Shown: positions 19,526 to 28,301 of the stretch, one piece after another | Layout of the letters: every line of letters begins with the position of its first letter | Position numbering within the stretch: position 1 is the stretch's first letter | Assembly (NCBI GenBank): GCA_024330265.1 | Contig: JANDLT010000012.1 | Span: forward strand, 34,373-98,372 | Direction of reading: 5' to 3' | Source of the DNA: Pyrinomonadaceae bacterium MAG19_C2-C3 | GTDB lineage: Bacteria; Acidobacteriota; Blastocatellia; Pyrinomonadales; Pyrinomonadaceae | Length of the DNA: 64,000 bases | Made by a program: the position numbers and the translations under genes | Notes under the pieces: generated by a model | The model's database searches: none | The model's input: only the letters and a program-made list of their open reading frames with translations | Told to the model about the DNA's origin: nothing

Positions 19526-19824
19526 AAACCGGGTGTGTCTTCGTTTAAGTATCCGCGTTGTTGGAAAAACTCGACGACTCCGGCGACCTGCGGAAACTCT
19601 GCTTTGAAGGTTGAGACTTTGCCGAGAAGTTGGCGCGTGACATCGTTGCACCAACGTAAGGAAGGGTTTTGATAAGTGGTTTTATCAAGCGGGTCAACGT
19701 CTCCATGTGTTCTCGAACGATGGAGAACTTCCGCGATTTGAATCGGCTTGTAAAAATCAACGCGGGCTTTGCGAATGATAAGGTCAATTCGCGTTTTGGC
19801 ATCAATCACATTTTGACTCATCAT
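19498..19824 (-). CDS. 108-residue protein resembling the HaeII endonuclease N-terminus
   Basis: ATG 19824 overlaps the methyltransferase stop (ATGA), so the pair is coupled. Residues about 8-75 (TRIDLIIRKARVDFYKPIQI, AEVLHRSR, then TTYQNPSLRWCNDVTRQLLG) recall the start of HaeII-family type II endonucleases. After that the chain turns into a short winged-helix-like end (VAGVVEFFQQRGYLNEDTPGLWQVA) instead of the expected catalytic part. It may be a restriction-enzyme domain kept as a separate subunit, or a deletion product. Family assignment is from memory and needs a profile search. Confidence 0.45.
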   Translation of the reverse strand: MMSQNVIDAKTRIDLIIRKARVDFYKPIQIAEVLHRSRTHGDVDPLDKTTYQNPSLRWCNDVTRQLLGKVSTFKAEFPQVAGVVEFFQQRGYLNEDTPGLWQVASIAE

Positions 19825-20840
19825 GCTACGCTCGCAAGTTCGCCTGTTTCTTCAAAAGCGAGTTGAGGTCGAACCACTTGATTATGGGATGAAACGATTT
19901 GCGTCTTGCCTTCTAACGTATTGAGAACCGCGTGAATCACCGCCGCGACGACGGGAACGGCGACGCTGTTTCCAGCTTGCTTGCGCGTCTCGCCATAAGA
20001 GCAAACGATTTTGTATGAATCGGGAAAGCCTTGCAGCCGCAGCATCTCGCGTTCGGTCAAACGCCGTTCGCCGTTGACGAGCAAATAGTTGTAAGACGCT
20101 CCCGCACGCAACGCGCATGAGTAGGGATAAGCACTGATGTGACCGCCTTTGTTTTCATGCCACACCGTCGGCTCATCGAAATTCTTTCCGGTGTATGACC
20201 GGACGCGATTGCTTCGTATGCGTTCGGACGCGAAATAAGATTGAGGTACATCAGCTTCGAGTATTTCCGCCAGCGACTTCATCGGTAGCCTAATGTTTGG
20301 AAAAGCGAAGTCGCACGGTTCACTAAATCCGACGATAAACACACGTTCGCGCTTTTGCGGCAAACCGAAATTGAGGGCGTTCAAAACTTTGTATTCCACT
20401 TGATAACCGAAGCCGCGCAAGACTTCGAGAATGTAAGCCAGCGTGCGCCCGTTGCCGTGACCGACCAGCATCTTGACGTTTTCAAGCATAAACGCGCGTG
20501 GCTTTCGGGCTTCGATGATGCGTGCGATGTCGAAGAATAATGTTCCGCGCGAATCTTCAAAACCTTTGCGGTCGCCGCAAATGCTAAACGGTTGACACGG
20601 AAAACCCGCGAACAAAACATCGTGCGCCGGAATCTCTCCCGAAGCGATTTGCGTGACATCGCCGCGCGGTTCTTCGTTGAAATTCGCTTCATAAACACGC
20701 CGCGCTTCCGTGTCTATATCGCACGAAAACACACACCGCGAAAGTATCTCGCGTTCACGACACACTGTTTCCGCCGCGACGCGAAAACCGCCGATGCCGC
20801 AAAATAAATCAACAAACTCAAGTCTATTTTCTGCGTTCAT
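19821..20840 (-). CDS. C5-cytosine DNA methyltransferase
   Basis: 339 residues with the complete C5 motif set: I DLFCGIGGFR, IV GFPCQPFS with catalytic Cys82, VI MLENVKML, VIII QKRERVFIVGF, IX RLTEREMLRLQGFPD and X KQAGNSVAVPVV. The target-recognition region between VIII and IX (about 185-255) is short, typical of a monospecific type II enzyme. The recognition sequence cannot be read. It starts 20 bp after purQ and heads a three-gene overlapping set with 19498-19824 and 19100-19525. Confidence 0.95.
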   Translation of the reverse strand: MNAENRLEFVDLFCGIGGFRVAAETVCREREILSRCVFSCDIDTEARRVYEANFNEEPRGDVTQIASGEIPAHDVLFAGFPCQPFSICGDRKGFEDSRGTLFFDIARIIEARKPRAFMLENVKMLVGHGNGRTLAYILEVLRGFGYQVEYKVLNALNFGLPQKRERVFIVGFSEPCDFAFPNIRLPMKSLAEILEADVPQSYFASERIRSNRVRSYTGKNFDEPTVWHENKGGHISAYPYSCALRAGASYNYLLVNGERRLTEREMLRLQGFPDSYKIVCSYGETRKQAGNSVAVPVVAAVIHAVLNTLEGKTQIVSSHNQVVRPQLAFEETGELASVA

Positions 20841-20860
20841 CGAAGTCTATCGGTGATGTT

Positions 20861-21565
20861 CTATCTTGCCGCTTTCGCCGCTAAAGTCGAGGTGAGTGAG
20901 CGGAAGATAGGGCTGCCGTCGGATGAGCCGAGTAAATCTTCGCAGGCGCGTTCGGGGTGTGGCATCAAGCCTAAGACGTTACGCGCTTCATTGCAGATAC
21001 CCGCGATGGAGTTGTGTGAGCCGTTCGGGTTGGCGGCGGGATTGGTTGTGCCTTCGTGGTCGCAATAGCGAAAGATGATGCGCTCATCGCGTGTCAGTTC
21101 GGCAAATGTGGCTTCGTCGCAGACGTAGTTGCCTTCGGCGTGCGCGATGGGAAGGTGCAAGATTTGACGGGCGGCGAGGTTGGCGGTGAACGGCGTTTCC
21201 GTCGTCTCGACGCGAACGTGAATGTGGTCGCAGATGAAATGTAAATTTTCATTGCGGACGAGTGCGCCGGGAAGCAAGCCCGCTTCGCACAAGATTTGGA
21301 AGCCGTTGCAAATACCTAAAACGTAACCACCGTTTGCCGCAAAATCCTTAACCGCGCGCATCACGGGCGAGTGACTCGCCAGCGCACCGGCGCGCAAATA
21401 ATCGCCGTAAGAAAAGCCGCCGGGAATCACAATCGCGTCAAATGAACTAAGGTCTGTTTCCCTGTGCCACACGAAATCTACGGGCTGCCCGACGTGCTTC
21501 GAGATGACGTGATAAGCGTCGTGGTCGCAGTTTGAACCGGGAAAGATGACGACACCGAACTTCAT
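20861..21565 (-). CDS. purQ: phosphoribosylformylglycinamidine synthase subunit PurQ
   Basis: Glutaminase subunit that feeds ammonia to PurL. 234 residues with the class I amidotransferase fold: [24 protein letters not shown], nucleophile Cys in [19 protein letters not shown] and the catalytic His-Glu in GLMPHPERA. Its ATG overlaps the purS stop (ATGA). A C5 methyltransferase follows after 20 bp. Confidence 0.97.
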   Translation of the reverse strand: MKFGVVIFPGSNCDHDAYHVISKHVGQPVDFVWHRETDLSSFDAIVIPGGFSYGDYLRAGALASHSPVMRAVKDFAANGGYVLGICNGFQILCEAGLLPGALVRNENLHFICDHIHVRVETTETPFTANLAARQILHLPIAHAEGNYVCDEATFAELTRDERIIFRYCDHEGTTNPAANPNGSHNSIAGICNEARNVLGLMPHPERACEDLLGSSDGSPIFRSLTSTLAAKAAR

Positions 21566-21828
21566 CGCGCGTCTCCTTGCGTCGTGTCCGCTTCGATTTC
21601 GACGCGCGCATCTTCGATGACGGGGTTTGCCAGAACTTCGCGGGCGATGCGTTCCAAATCTTCGCGCACCGCTTCCTTTGAGTTTTCATCGAGAGCAATC
21701 TCGAAATATTTTCCCTGTCGCACGTCTTTCACATTCGCATAGCCCATAGATTCCAGAACATGCTGAATCGCCGAACCTTGTGGGTCTAAAACGCTTGGCT
21801 TGAGCGTGACATAAACTTTTGCTTTCAT
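21562..21828 (-). CDS. purS: phosphoribosylformylglycinamidine synthase subunit PurS
   Basis: 88 residues: [36 protein letters not shown] and [14 protein letters not shown] are typical of PurS, the small subunit that bridges PurL and PurQ. Four-base overlap (ATGA) with purQ. The aspartic protease gene ends two bases upstream of its start region, so all three are in one transcript. Confidence 0.96.
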   Translation of the reverse strand: MKAKVYVTLKPSVLDPQGSAIQHVLESMGYANVKDVRQGKYFEIALDENSKEAVREDLERIAREVLANPVIEDARVEIEADTTQGDAR

Positions 21829-21830
21829 CT

Positions 21831-22244
21831 TTATTTGACTTTCAAGACGGGTTGGTCGGGGCGCGCCGGATTAGGTGTCACTTTGTTGTTTCTGCAATCA
21901 ACCAGCAAATCCATTTTCTCTAAAACCGTTTGACCGATGAGAACCTCATCGCCGATGACAAAGGCTTCATCGGGCGTGCGTCGTCCGTTGATTTCAAAAA
22001 TCACAGGTTCGGTCGCCTCAACCACATCGTTTCTACCGTCGGCATATTGCACAACTTTTTTGTCAATCGTTACCAAGCCAAGTTGATTGTAAATATGTTG
22101 TGGAATTGCGGACGTTACTGCACCCGTATCAACCAACGCATCGGCTTCATAGCTTCGGACACTCTCTTTCGTCATCTGTCCGGTGATGGCTGCAACTTCG
22201 TCGCGTGAATTAGTGATTTTAACTTTGACCCTGACTTCGCCCAT
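21831..22244 (-). CDS. retropepsin-like (clan AA) aspartic protease
   Basis: 137 residues with a single protease half: the catalytic triad A-L-V-D39-T-G-A, a flap-like stretch (VVQYADGRNDVVEATEPVIFEINGR) and the conserved hydrophobic-Gly near the end (VLIGQTVLEKMDLLVD). Members act as homodimers. They are frequent in Acidobacteriota and cyanobacteria, but targets are mostly unknown. It sits between purB (6-bp gap) and purS (2-bp gap), so it is a passenger in the purine operon. Confidence 0.82.
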   Translation of the reverse strand: MGEVRVKVKITNSRDEVAAITGQMTKESVRSYEADALVDTGAVTSAIPQHIYNQLGLVTIDKKVVQYADGRNDVVEATEPVIFEINGRRTPDEAFVIGDEVLIGQTVLEKMDLLVDCRNNKVTPNPARPDQPVLKVK

Positions 22245-22250
22245 GATGAT

Positions 22251-23570
22251 TTAATCCTTTCGCGCACCTCCATTAAACACCCGCGCGAAAACTTTATCCA
22301 CGTTCCGCAAATAGTGTTCGAGCGAGAAGACACGTTTGATTTCGTCGGAAGTTAGATGCGCGCCAATGTCTTTGTCGGCAAGCACGCGCGTTTGAAAATC
22401 GTCGCCGCCACTCTCATTTTCCCACACGAGCATCGCGTTGCGTTGCGTCCAAGTGTAAGCGTCTTCGCGCGAGATGCCTTTCTGCGTGAGAGCCAAAAGC
22501 AGTTGACCGCTAAAGACAAGTCCGCGCGTGAGGTTCAAGTTGTGCATCATGCGCGCCGGATGGACTTGCAAGTTATCGAGTAAAGAACGTGTTTTATCGA
22601 GCATGTAATCCGTCGCAATCGAAGCGTCAGGCAGCACGATTCTCTCCGCACCGGAATGCGAGATGTCGCGTTCGTGCCACAGGGCGACGTTCTCTAAACC
22701 CACCACCGCATAGCCACGCACGACGCGCGATAAGCCGCAGAGCCGCTCCGATAAAATCGGATTGCGTTTGTGCGGCATCGCGCTTGAACCTTTCTGACCA
22801 ACCTTAAACCTCTCTTCCGCTTCACGGACTTCCGTGCGTTGCCAATGCCGAACTTGCAAAGCGAACTTCTCTAAAGAAGCGGCGATGATGGCGAGCGTCG
22901 TCAGATACTCCGCGTAAGTGTCGCGCTGTATGACTTGCGTTGAAACGGGCGCGGGCTTTAATCCCAACCGCGCGCACACACATTCCTCGACTTCCGGCGC
23001 GAGATGCGCGAACGCTCCGACCGCGCCGCTAATCTTGCCCGTCGCAATCGCGTCTTTCGCACGAACTAATCTTTCGCGGTTGCGCCGCATCTCGTCGAAC
23101 CACAACGCCCACACTAAGCCGTGCGAAGTCGGCTCGGCGTGGACTCCGTGCGTGCGCCCGATTTGCGCGGTGTCTTTGAACTCAAACGCGCGCCGCTTCA
23201 ACACTTCAAGCAGCTTGTCAGTTTGTTCCAACAACAACGCGCACGCATCGCGCAACAGAAGCGCGTTCGCCGTATCAACGACATCGCTTGAAGTCAAACC
23301 GTAATGCACGAAGCGCGCCGCCTCACCAATATTTTCCGCGAGTGCCGTCGTGAATGCGATCACGTCATGGTCGGTCGTTTTCTCGATTTCGCTGATGCGC
23401 TCAACCGTGAAACTCGCCTTCGCCTTTATCTCGTTCAACGCTTCACGCGGAATCGTCCCCATCTCCGCGTGAACTTCGCAGACAGCGATTTCGACTTCCA
23501 ACCATTTCTGAAACTTATTTTCTTCCGACCAGAGCGCGCCCATGCGGGGCAGTGTGTAGCGTGGAATCAT
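22251..23570 (-). CDS. purB: adenylosuccinate lyase
   Basis: Cleaves SAICAR and adenylosuccinate (purine steps 8 and AMP branch). 439 residues from ATG 23570 (MIPRYTLPRMGALWSEENKF). Visible: TTDHDVIAFTTALAE, the catalytic-His loop GLTSSDVVDTANALL and QIGRTHGVHAEPTSHGL, and the fumarase-superfamily signature GSSAMPHKRNPI. The frame is open 45 codons upstream but into the methyltransferase gene; the stop of that gene (TAA 23574-23572) is one base from this ATG, so purB is directly coupled to it. Confidence 0.96.
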   Translation of the reverse strand: MIPRYTLPRMGALWSEENKFQKWLEVEIAVCEVHAEMGTIPREALNEIKAKASFTVERISEIEKTTDHDVIAFTTALAENIGEAARFVHYGLTSSDVVDTANALLLRDACALLLEQTDKLLEVLKRRAFEFKDTAQIGRTHGVHAEPTSHGLVWALWFDEMRRNRERLVRAKDAIATGKISGAVGAFAHLAPEVEECVCARLGLKPAPVSTQVIQRDTYAEYLTTLAIIAASLEKFALQVRHWQRTEVREAEERFKVGQKGSSAMPHKRNPILSERLCGLSRVVRGYAVVGLENVALWHERDISHSGAERIVLPDASIATDYMLDKTRSLLDNLQVHPARMMHNLNLTRGLVFSGQLLLALTQKGISREDAYTWTQRNAMLVWENESGGDDFQTRVLADKDIGAHLTSDEIKRVFSLEHYLRNVDKVFARVFNGGARKD

Positions 23571-23571
23571 G

Positions 23572-24849
23572 TTAAGGCATAACCGCTTTCTTCTTTGCCA
23601 TGCTTGATGGTTTTCTTGCCGAGACGACAAACTCAAACAATTCTTTCTTCGATGTTCGTTTGCGTATTGTGCGGATTTCGGTTTGCTCGAAACCGCAGCT
23701 TTCAAACATTGCCGCGTAAATCTCTTGCGCTGGCAACATCACATCGTAAAACTTGGAATTGCCGATGATGTAATTCACCGCTCCGCCGGGTTTGACAACC
23801 GCAAAAATCTCGCGGCAATGCTGAACCATATCGTAGAAGTATTTGTGAATGTAGCGGGACAACAGGGGGCTTCGTTCTGCTACGCCCGCGAGGATTTCAT
23901 TAAATCCTCTATATGGAATGTCAGTGTCTGACGGTAGTTGCCACTTACCGACGTTGCTGGTCGCGCATCCCCAAGTCCCGCCGATTGCTTGCCAATCGAG
24001 TTCTCCGGCTTCGCGTTGAGTTTGAAGATAACCAAGCCAGTACATATACGGTCTAAGTTCTCTGATGTAACTCATGCGATTAGGATAAGGCGGCGACGTA
24101 ATCACGCATGAATAAAAGTTTGCGTCGAGATTTGAAGTTAGTGACCGCGCATCACACAGTGAAACTTCCGGTTGTACAAGCGTGAGTGAAGTGGCGGCAA
24201 CTGCTATCGAAGCGATTGACCCTTCCCAGTGTGCAGCCATCGAATCAATTTGTGAAAATCGGAAATCAAAGGTCTGTGGTTCTTCCGCTTTTTTGAAGGA
24301 CATCGACTGATGCCCGAAGCTAACATTAGCTTGCTCGATAGCTAACCGACAAAAAGCGATTTTCAACAAGTCAACTGCGTTTGAATATGTTGTCGCTTCC
24401 AGTTTTTTTATCCGGTGCATTGCGCGACCTAACGCCAGCAAAACAGATTCTTCCCACCACTTTTCGATTTGATATAACGGCGGCAGCCATCGCGTTTGCT
24501 GTTCTTCATCACGAATTGCTTTAGCGACGTGCATTGATGCCGCTTTGAAAGCAGCAATCTCGCTTTTTGTGTATGAGTGTGTTTTCGCGTTCGTCAACCA
24601 AATCAGAAACGGGTTTATATCAATCGTATCGCAATTGATTCCGCGTTCAGCGCAAGCAAGAGCGGTTGTTCCTGTGCCGCAAAAGGGGTCAAGTACATTG
24701 TCACCCTGCTGTACATGCTCATCGAGAAGTTCTGAAACCAAGTGCATAGAGTAAGCGGGGGTTAACCGCAACCATCCATAGCGGGTATCTTTGCGATTAC
24801 CTTTGAAAGTAAAACGCTGTGTTGTTGAAATCGCTGGCTGTGGTTTCAT
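23572..24849 (-). CDS. site-specific DNA methyltransferase, probably N4-cytosine
   Basis: 425 residues. S-adenosylmethionine motif I, DPFCGTGTTALA (residues 54-65), precedes catalytic motif IV, TSPPY (251-255), with a long target-recognition stretch between them. TSPPY is the form usual in N4-cytosine enzymes (adenine enzymes mostly have DPPY/NPPY). Motif X-like GWLRLTPAYSMHLV lies near the N-terminus. It pairs with the putative endonuclease gene that ends 4 bp upstream. Target sequence unknown. Downstream, purB begins one base after its stop. Confidence 0.88.
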   Translation of the reverse strand: MKPQPAISTTQRFTFKGNRKDTRYGWLRLTPAYSMHLVSELLDEHVQQGDNVLDPFCGTGTTALACAERGINCDTIDINPFLIWLTNAKTHSYTKSEIAAFKAASMHVAKAIRDEEQQTRWLPPLYQIEKWWEESVLLALGRAMHRIKKLEATTYSNAVDLLKIAFCRLAIEQANVSFGHQSMSFKKAEEPQTFDFRFSQIDSMAAHWEGSIASIAVAATSLTLVQPEVSLCDARSLTSNLDANFYSCVITSPPYPNRMSYIRELRPYMYWLGYLQTQREAGELDWQAIGGTWGCATSNVGKWQLPSDTDIPYRGFNEILAGVAERSPLLSRYIHKYFYDMVQHCREIFAVVKPGGAVNYIIGNSKFYDVMLPAQEIYAAMFESCGFEQTEIRTIRKRTSKKELFEFVVSARKPSSMAKKKAVMP

Positions 24850-24853
24850 GTAT

Positions 24854-25684
24854 TTATGCAGAAAGCAGAGTTTGTAAAACTTGCTCTAAGTTTTCCTTGA
24901 TGCGGGCGGAGTTTCGCAAGTAAAAAGCCGCCAAGTCATAGCCTAAGACCTCGCGGCAGAAAACATAACTGCTGGTTGTGGCACTACCACCTAAAGAACC
25001 CGTAAGCAACAACCAACGCGCTTGCCGGTAACGCAAAGCAACGTCGCCGTCAATCTGCGTCGAAAGCAAAAACAGAGCGGGAATGTACAAGTTCACATAA
25101 GCACTTGAAGCGTTGCTGATGTCGGCGTTTTGACGTTTTGAATCTTTGCTTTTGTAACCCTGTCGAACTTCAAAAACTACACCTTTAATCAAACTTCGAG
25201 CCTCATCGGAAGGTAAAACTTGCGCTGCTATCTCATCTATCCAACCCTTAACTCGCGCTTTCGCAACGCCATCTTGAATGTCTTCAATCTCAATGCGCCC
25301 GTCGAGGTATAAAGTTCTATCCTTCTTGTCCGAAACCGGAAGAGTGTAAGTCCATGCGGCTTGTTTCGGGCTTAAGTTTAGCGTGTCTTGTAAAAGTTTA
25401 TTGAAAACTCTTTCGCCGCCGATGCCGAGTTGACGATAGATTGAAGTCATCCCGCCAGCCGCTTTGTGCGCTGCATACATAAGCGGCGAGTCAAGACCGA
25501 CCCAACTATAAAACGAGTCTTCACCGTACAGACGCTGAAACTGCTCAAGGTCAACTCCGGTCGTGCCGCCTTGTCCGAACTTCGGCTTATAGCGAGCGCA
25601 CGCGATTAGCGGAGCGGTGAATAACTCGAAATATGCTTCATCTTTTGATGTGTCGCCTGTGATTGTTTCGTTTGAAATCGCCAT
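24854..25684 (-). CDS. putative type II restriction endonuclease (CfrBI-like)
   Basis: 276 residues from ATG 25684. The most nuclease-like part is GVVFEVRQGYKSKDSKRQNADIS (Glu172, Lys178/Lys180), a plausible PD-(D/E)XK beta-hairpin followed by a lysine-rich DNA-contact loop; an upstream Asp may come from GWIDEI. Position beside a TSPPY methyltransferase supports a restriction role. I associate this pattern with the CfrBI/StyI-specificity family (CCWWGG), from memory only. The gene has no visible Shine-Dalgarno site and lies 16 bp after the walJ-like gene. Confidence 0.6.
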   Translation of the reverse strand: MAISNETITGDTSKDEAYFELFTAPLIACARYKPKFGQGGTTGVDLEQFQRLYGEDSFYSWVGLDSPLMYAAHKAAGGMTSIYRQLGIGGERVFNKLLQDTLNLSPKQAAWTYTLPVSDKKDRTLYLDGRIEIEDIQDGVAKARVKGWIDEIAAQVLPSDEARSLIKGVVFEVRQGYKSKDSKRQNADISNASSAYVNLYIPALFLLSTQIDGDVALRYRQARWLLLTGSLGGSATTSSYVFCREVLGYDLAAFYLRNSARIKENLEQVLQTLLSA

Positions 25685-25700
25685 TAGATGCACAAAGACG

Positions 25701-26534
25701 CTACAACTCGATCCACGCGGTCGGCTCTTTCGGGTCAGAGATTATCACTTCCGTCGTCGCTTGAAAGAGCGGTGCGCGCATCTTTATCGCTTGTTCGGCG
25801 GAGAGTTTGGCTAAGAACGTATTGTTGGCGCGCAGGGAAAGATGCGTTAAGACGAGGTGCGCGGCGTGGGCGTCGAAGCCGTCGTTTGAATCTTGCAGCC
25901 ACGCGGCGATGTCGTCGTTCGATAAATGTCCGGTGCGCGACATGATGCGTTGTTTTAGTTCCCAAGGATAGACGGCGCACGCCTTCAACATGTCGCGGTC
26001 GTGGTTGGATTCGATGACGATGGCAGCGCACGCCCGCAAGCGTTCGCGCACGAGAGTCGTGATGTGACCAAGATCGTTGACGGTGGCGAGGCAGGTGTTT
26101 TGGTAAGAAGCAGTGAAGCCGAAGTTGTCCGCCGCGTCGTGCGGAATCGTGAACGGGTGAAAGTCCAGTTGCCCGATTTTGAAATCTTTACTTGAGACAA
26201 TTTCGGCGGTGCGGTGTTTTAAGATTTCCGTGCGCTTTTGTGGTTCGCTTGATGACAGGTTTCGACGTTCGCTGATGTAGGCGTCGCGCGTTTCGGCGGA
26301 GATATAAACGGGACAGCGCACGGAATTCAATAACACGCGCAAGCCGCCCGCATGGTCGCCGTGTTCGTGTGTGATGATGATGCCGTCGAGACGCGAGATG
26401 TCTTCACCGACGGCGACTAGACGACGGACGATTTCGCGTGCGCTCAAGCCCGCGTCAACGAGAACGCGCGTTTCTCCGGCGTGAATCAACATCGCGTTGC
26501 CGGTCGAACCTGAACCTAGAACAGTAAAGCGCAT
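25701..26534 (-). CDS. MBL-fold metallo-hydrolase, YycJ/WalJ-like
   Basis: 277 residues: MRFTVLGSGSTGNAMLIHAG, the zinc motif THEHGDHAGG (His56, His58, Asp60, His61), a further His in FTIPHDAADNFGF, and VIESNHDRDML with GHLSNDD. This closely follows the YycJ/WalJ pattern, a family of 5'-3' exonucleases linked to DNA repair in Firmicutes. It is the first gene of the long minus-strand run through the restriction system and purB. Its upstream DNA is a GTCAGGA array. Confidence 0.88.
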   Translation of the reverse strand: MRFTVLGSGSTGNAMLIHAGETRVLVDAGLSAREIVRRLVAVGEDISRLDGIIITHEHGDHAGGLRVLLNSVRCPVYISAETRDAYISERRNLSSSEPQKRTEILKHRTAEIVSSKDFKIGQLDFHPFTIPHDAADNFGFTASYQNTCLATVNDLGHITTLVRERLRACAAIVIESNHDRDMLKACAVYPWELKQRIMSRTGHLSNDDIAAWLQDSNDGFDAHAAHLVLTHLSLRANNTFLAKLSAEQAIKMRAPLFQATTEVIISDPKEPTAWIEL

Positions 26535-26539
26535 GGAAG

Positions 26540-26621
26540 AACAGAAGCCAAAGAACAGGAGCCAGAAGTCAGGAGTCAGGAGTCAGAATGAAGGCGTGCG
26601 GCAGGCTTCTTGTTTCTGACT
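26540..26621. repeat. GTCAGGA heptamer array
   Basis: Words AGAACAGGAGCCAGAAGTCAGGAGTCAGGAGTCAGAA run from about 26550 to 26588. The return arm is short: TTCTGACT at 26614-26621 pairs with AGTCAGAA at 26581-26588. It lies between the coiled-coil gene and the walJ-like start. Confidence 0.7.
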
Positions 26622-26639
26622 ATTGAGCCGCGAAATGAA

Positions 26640-26972
26640 TCAGAAGCGGCGGCGAAATTCGATGCCCGCTTTTTCTTCCAAAGCGATGGCGCGGTCTTGT
26701 AGTTCTTCTACGTCGGCGCGGTTGGCAACTGTGATACTCTCTATTCGTAACAGCTTTTGCACGACCAGCCGTTGTTCACGTTCGGCTTTGTCGAAGCGTG
26801 TGTTCATCTCGGCGCGAAGTTCGTCAATGCGCGTGTTCGTTTCGAGGCGTAAGTCATCAATGCGCTTGTTCGTTTCATCAATGCGCTTGTTCATTTCGGC
26901 GCGAAAGTCGCCGATGTCGTGGCTCATCGCGGATAGATACCGGAGGATTTCGGCGGTGCGGTCGTTGCTCAT
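26640..26972 (-). CDS. small coiled-coil protein
   Basis: 110 residues. After a short polar start (MSNDRTAEILRYLSAM) the chain is coiled coil made of repeated 11-residue-like units: MNKRIDETNKRIDDLRLETN, then TRIDELRAEMNTRFDKAE. It closes with RADVEELQDRAIALEEK, as does the protein at 11704-11979. AAAGGAAA lies about ten bases before ATG 26972. Function unknown; probably forms a trimer or other bundle. Confidence 0.6.
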   Translation of the reverse strand: MSNDRTAEILRYLSAMSHDIGDFRAEMNKRIDETNKRIDDLRLETNTRIDELRAEMNTRFDKAEREQRLVVQKLLRIESITVANRADVEELQDRAIALEEKAGIEFRRRF

Positions 26973-27005
26973 GGCGGTCGGTTTCCTTTCGTGGTTGGAA
27001 TGAAT

Positions 27006-28301
27006 TTAGATTGTGAGACGGTCGCGGTCAACTTTGAAATCTTCGAGGTTGCCGAGTGCGCCGAGAGCGAGGCGGTCGGTCACAAAATGCGTTTGCGCGA
27101 TGCGGCGAATGTCGTCGGGCGTGACGGCTTCGATGCGGTGGATGATTTCGTCGGGCGTGATGTGGCGATTGTGAATTATCTCTTGACGGGCGAGTGCGCC
27201 CGCGCGTGCCGAAGACGATTCGAGTCCGAGCAGGATGGAAGCGACGGCTTGGTCTTTGACGAGTTGTAGTTCTTCCGGCTCAACCGCTTCGTGAACGGTG
27301 CGGCGCATTTCTTGTAAAGATAAATCTAAAACTTCGTCAAGCGTGTCGGGCGACGTTCCGGCGTAAATATAAAAGATGCCCGTATCGCAAAACGTACTCG
27401 CGGACGCGCCGACGGAATAGGCAAGCCCGCGCGTCTCGCGCACGCTCTGCCATAAACGCGACGATGTGCCGCCGCCGATGATGGAAGCAAGGAGACTGGC
27501 GGCATAGCGGTCTTCATCAACGGCGGAAACCCACGTCGAAGCGAGCAACATCTGTGCTTGTTCGAGTTCGGCTTTACGCTCAATCACAATCGGGGCGGCG
27601 TGACGCGGGGCGGCATCGCCGGTGATGACGGTGGGCGCATGGTCGGTGACTGGCGCGATATGCGAAGCGCGGGCGGCGAAAGCCTGTTCCACAAGTTCGA
27701 CAAAGCTTTCGTGTGAGATGTTTCCGGCGGCGGCGATGACAAGTCGGGCGGGTGCATAAGCCGCGCGGTGATAGCCTGTGGTTTTATCGAAATCGAAAGT
27801 TGTAACCGTGTCCGCCGTGCCTTCAATCGGGCGTCCCAAGCCGTGATTGGGAAAACAGGCGAGATTGAAAACTTCGCCCAAGTAGTCTTCCGGCGAATCT
27901 TCGACCATTTTCATTTCTTCGATGATGACACGTTGTTCGCGCTCCAATTCTTCCGGTTCAAAGCGCGGAGCGAGAATCATATCGGCAATCAAATCGAAGG
28001 CGAGAGGGACGGCGGTGTCCACGACTTTGAGCGTGAAGGCGGTCATCTCGTGCGTCGTATAGGCGTCGAAGTGTCCGCCGAGACGGTCGCTTTCAATGGC
28101 GATGTCCATCGCCGTGCGCTTATGCGTGCCTTTGAAAACGGCGTGTTCGATAAAGTGGCACATACCGTTTAAGTCGGGCGATTCATGGCGCGAACCGGCG
28201 CGTACCCAGATGCCGACGGTCGCCGAACGAACGCCGGGCATGTATTCGGTGAGGACGGTCGCGCCGTTGGAAAGTACAGTTGAACGAACTTGGTTAATCA
28301 T
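27006..28301 (-). CDS. M16 family zinc peptidase
   Basis: 431 residues, the usual length of a single-chain processing-peptidase-like M16 protein. The inverted zinc motif H49-F-I-E-H53 (GMCHFIEHAVFKGTHKR) is intact, with the third ligand Glu expected in the segment IEEMKMVEDSPEDYLGE. The C-terminal half carries TSSRLWQSVRETRGLAYSVGA, the conserved R/Y pair of the family. No signal peptide, so cytoplasmic. Substrate unknown. Confidence 0.92.
   Translation of the reverse strand: MINQVRSTVLSNGATVLTEYMPGVRSATVGIWVRAGSRHESPDLNGMCHFIEHAVFKGTHKRTAMDIAIESDRLGGHFDAYTTHEMTAFTLKVVDTAVPLAFDLIADMILAPRFEPEELEREQRVIIEEMKMVEDSPEDYLGEVFNLACFPNHGLGRPIEGTADTVTTFDFDKTTGYHRAAYAPARLVIAAAGNISHESFVELVEQAFAARASHIAPVTDHAPTVITGDAAPRHAAPIVIERKAELEQAQMLLASTWVSAVDEDRYAASLLASIIGGGTSSRLWQSVRETRGLAYSVGASASTFCDTGIFYIYAGTSPDTLDEVLDLSLQEMRRTVHEAVEPEELQLVKDQAVASILLGLESSSARAGALARQEIIHNRHITPDEIIHRIEAVTPDDIRRIAQTHFVTDRLALGALGNLEDFKVDRDRLTI

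Noticed and set aside
19100..19654. 184-residue version of the SRA-like gene
   Set aside because: The extra 43 N-terminal residues are an out-of-frame reading of the upstream coupled gene; ATG 19525 fits the domain start.
21831..22244. Aspartic protease gene as part of a retroelement
   Set aside because: No reverse transcriptase, integrase or terminal repeats are nearby; clan AA single-domain proteases are ordinary chromosomal genes in these bacteria.
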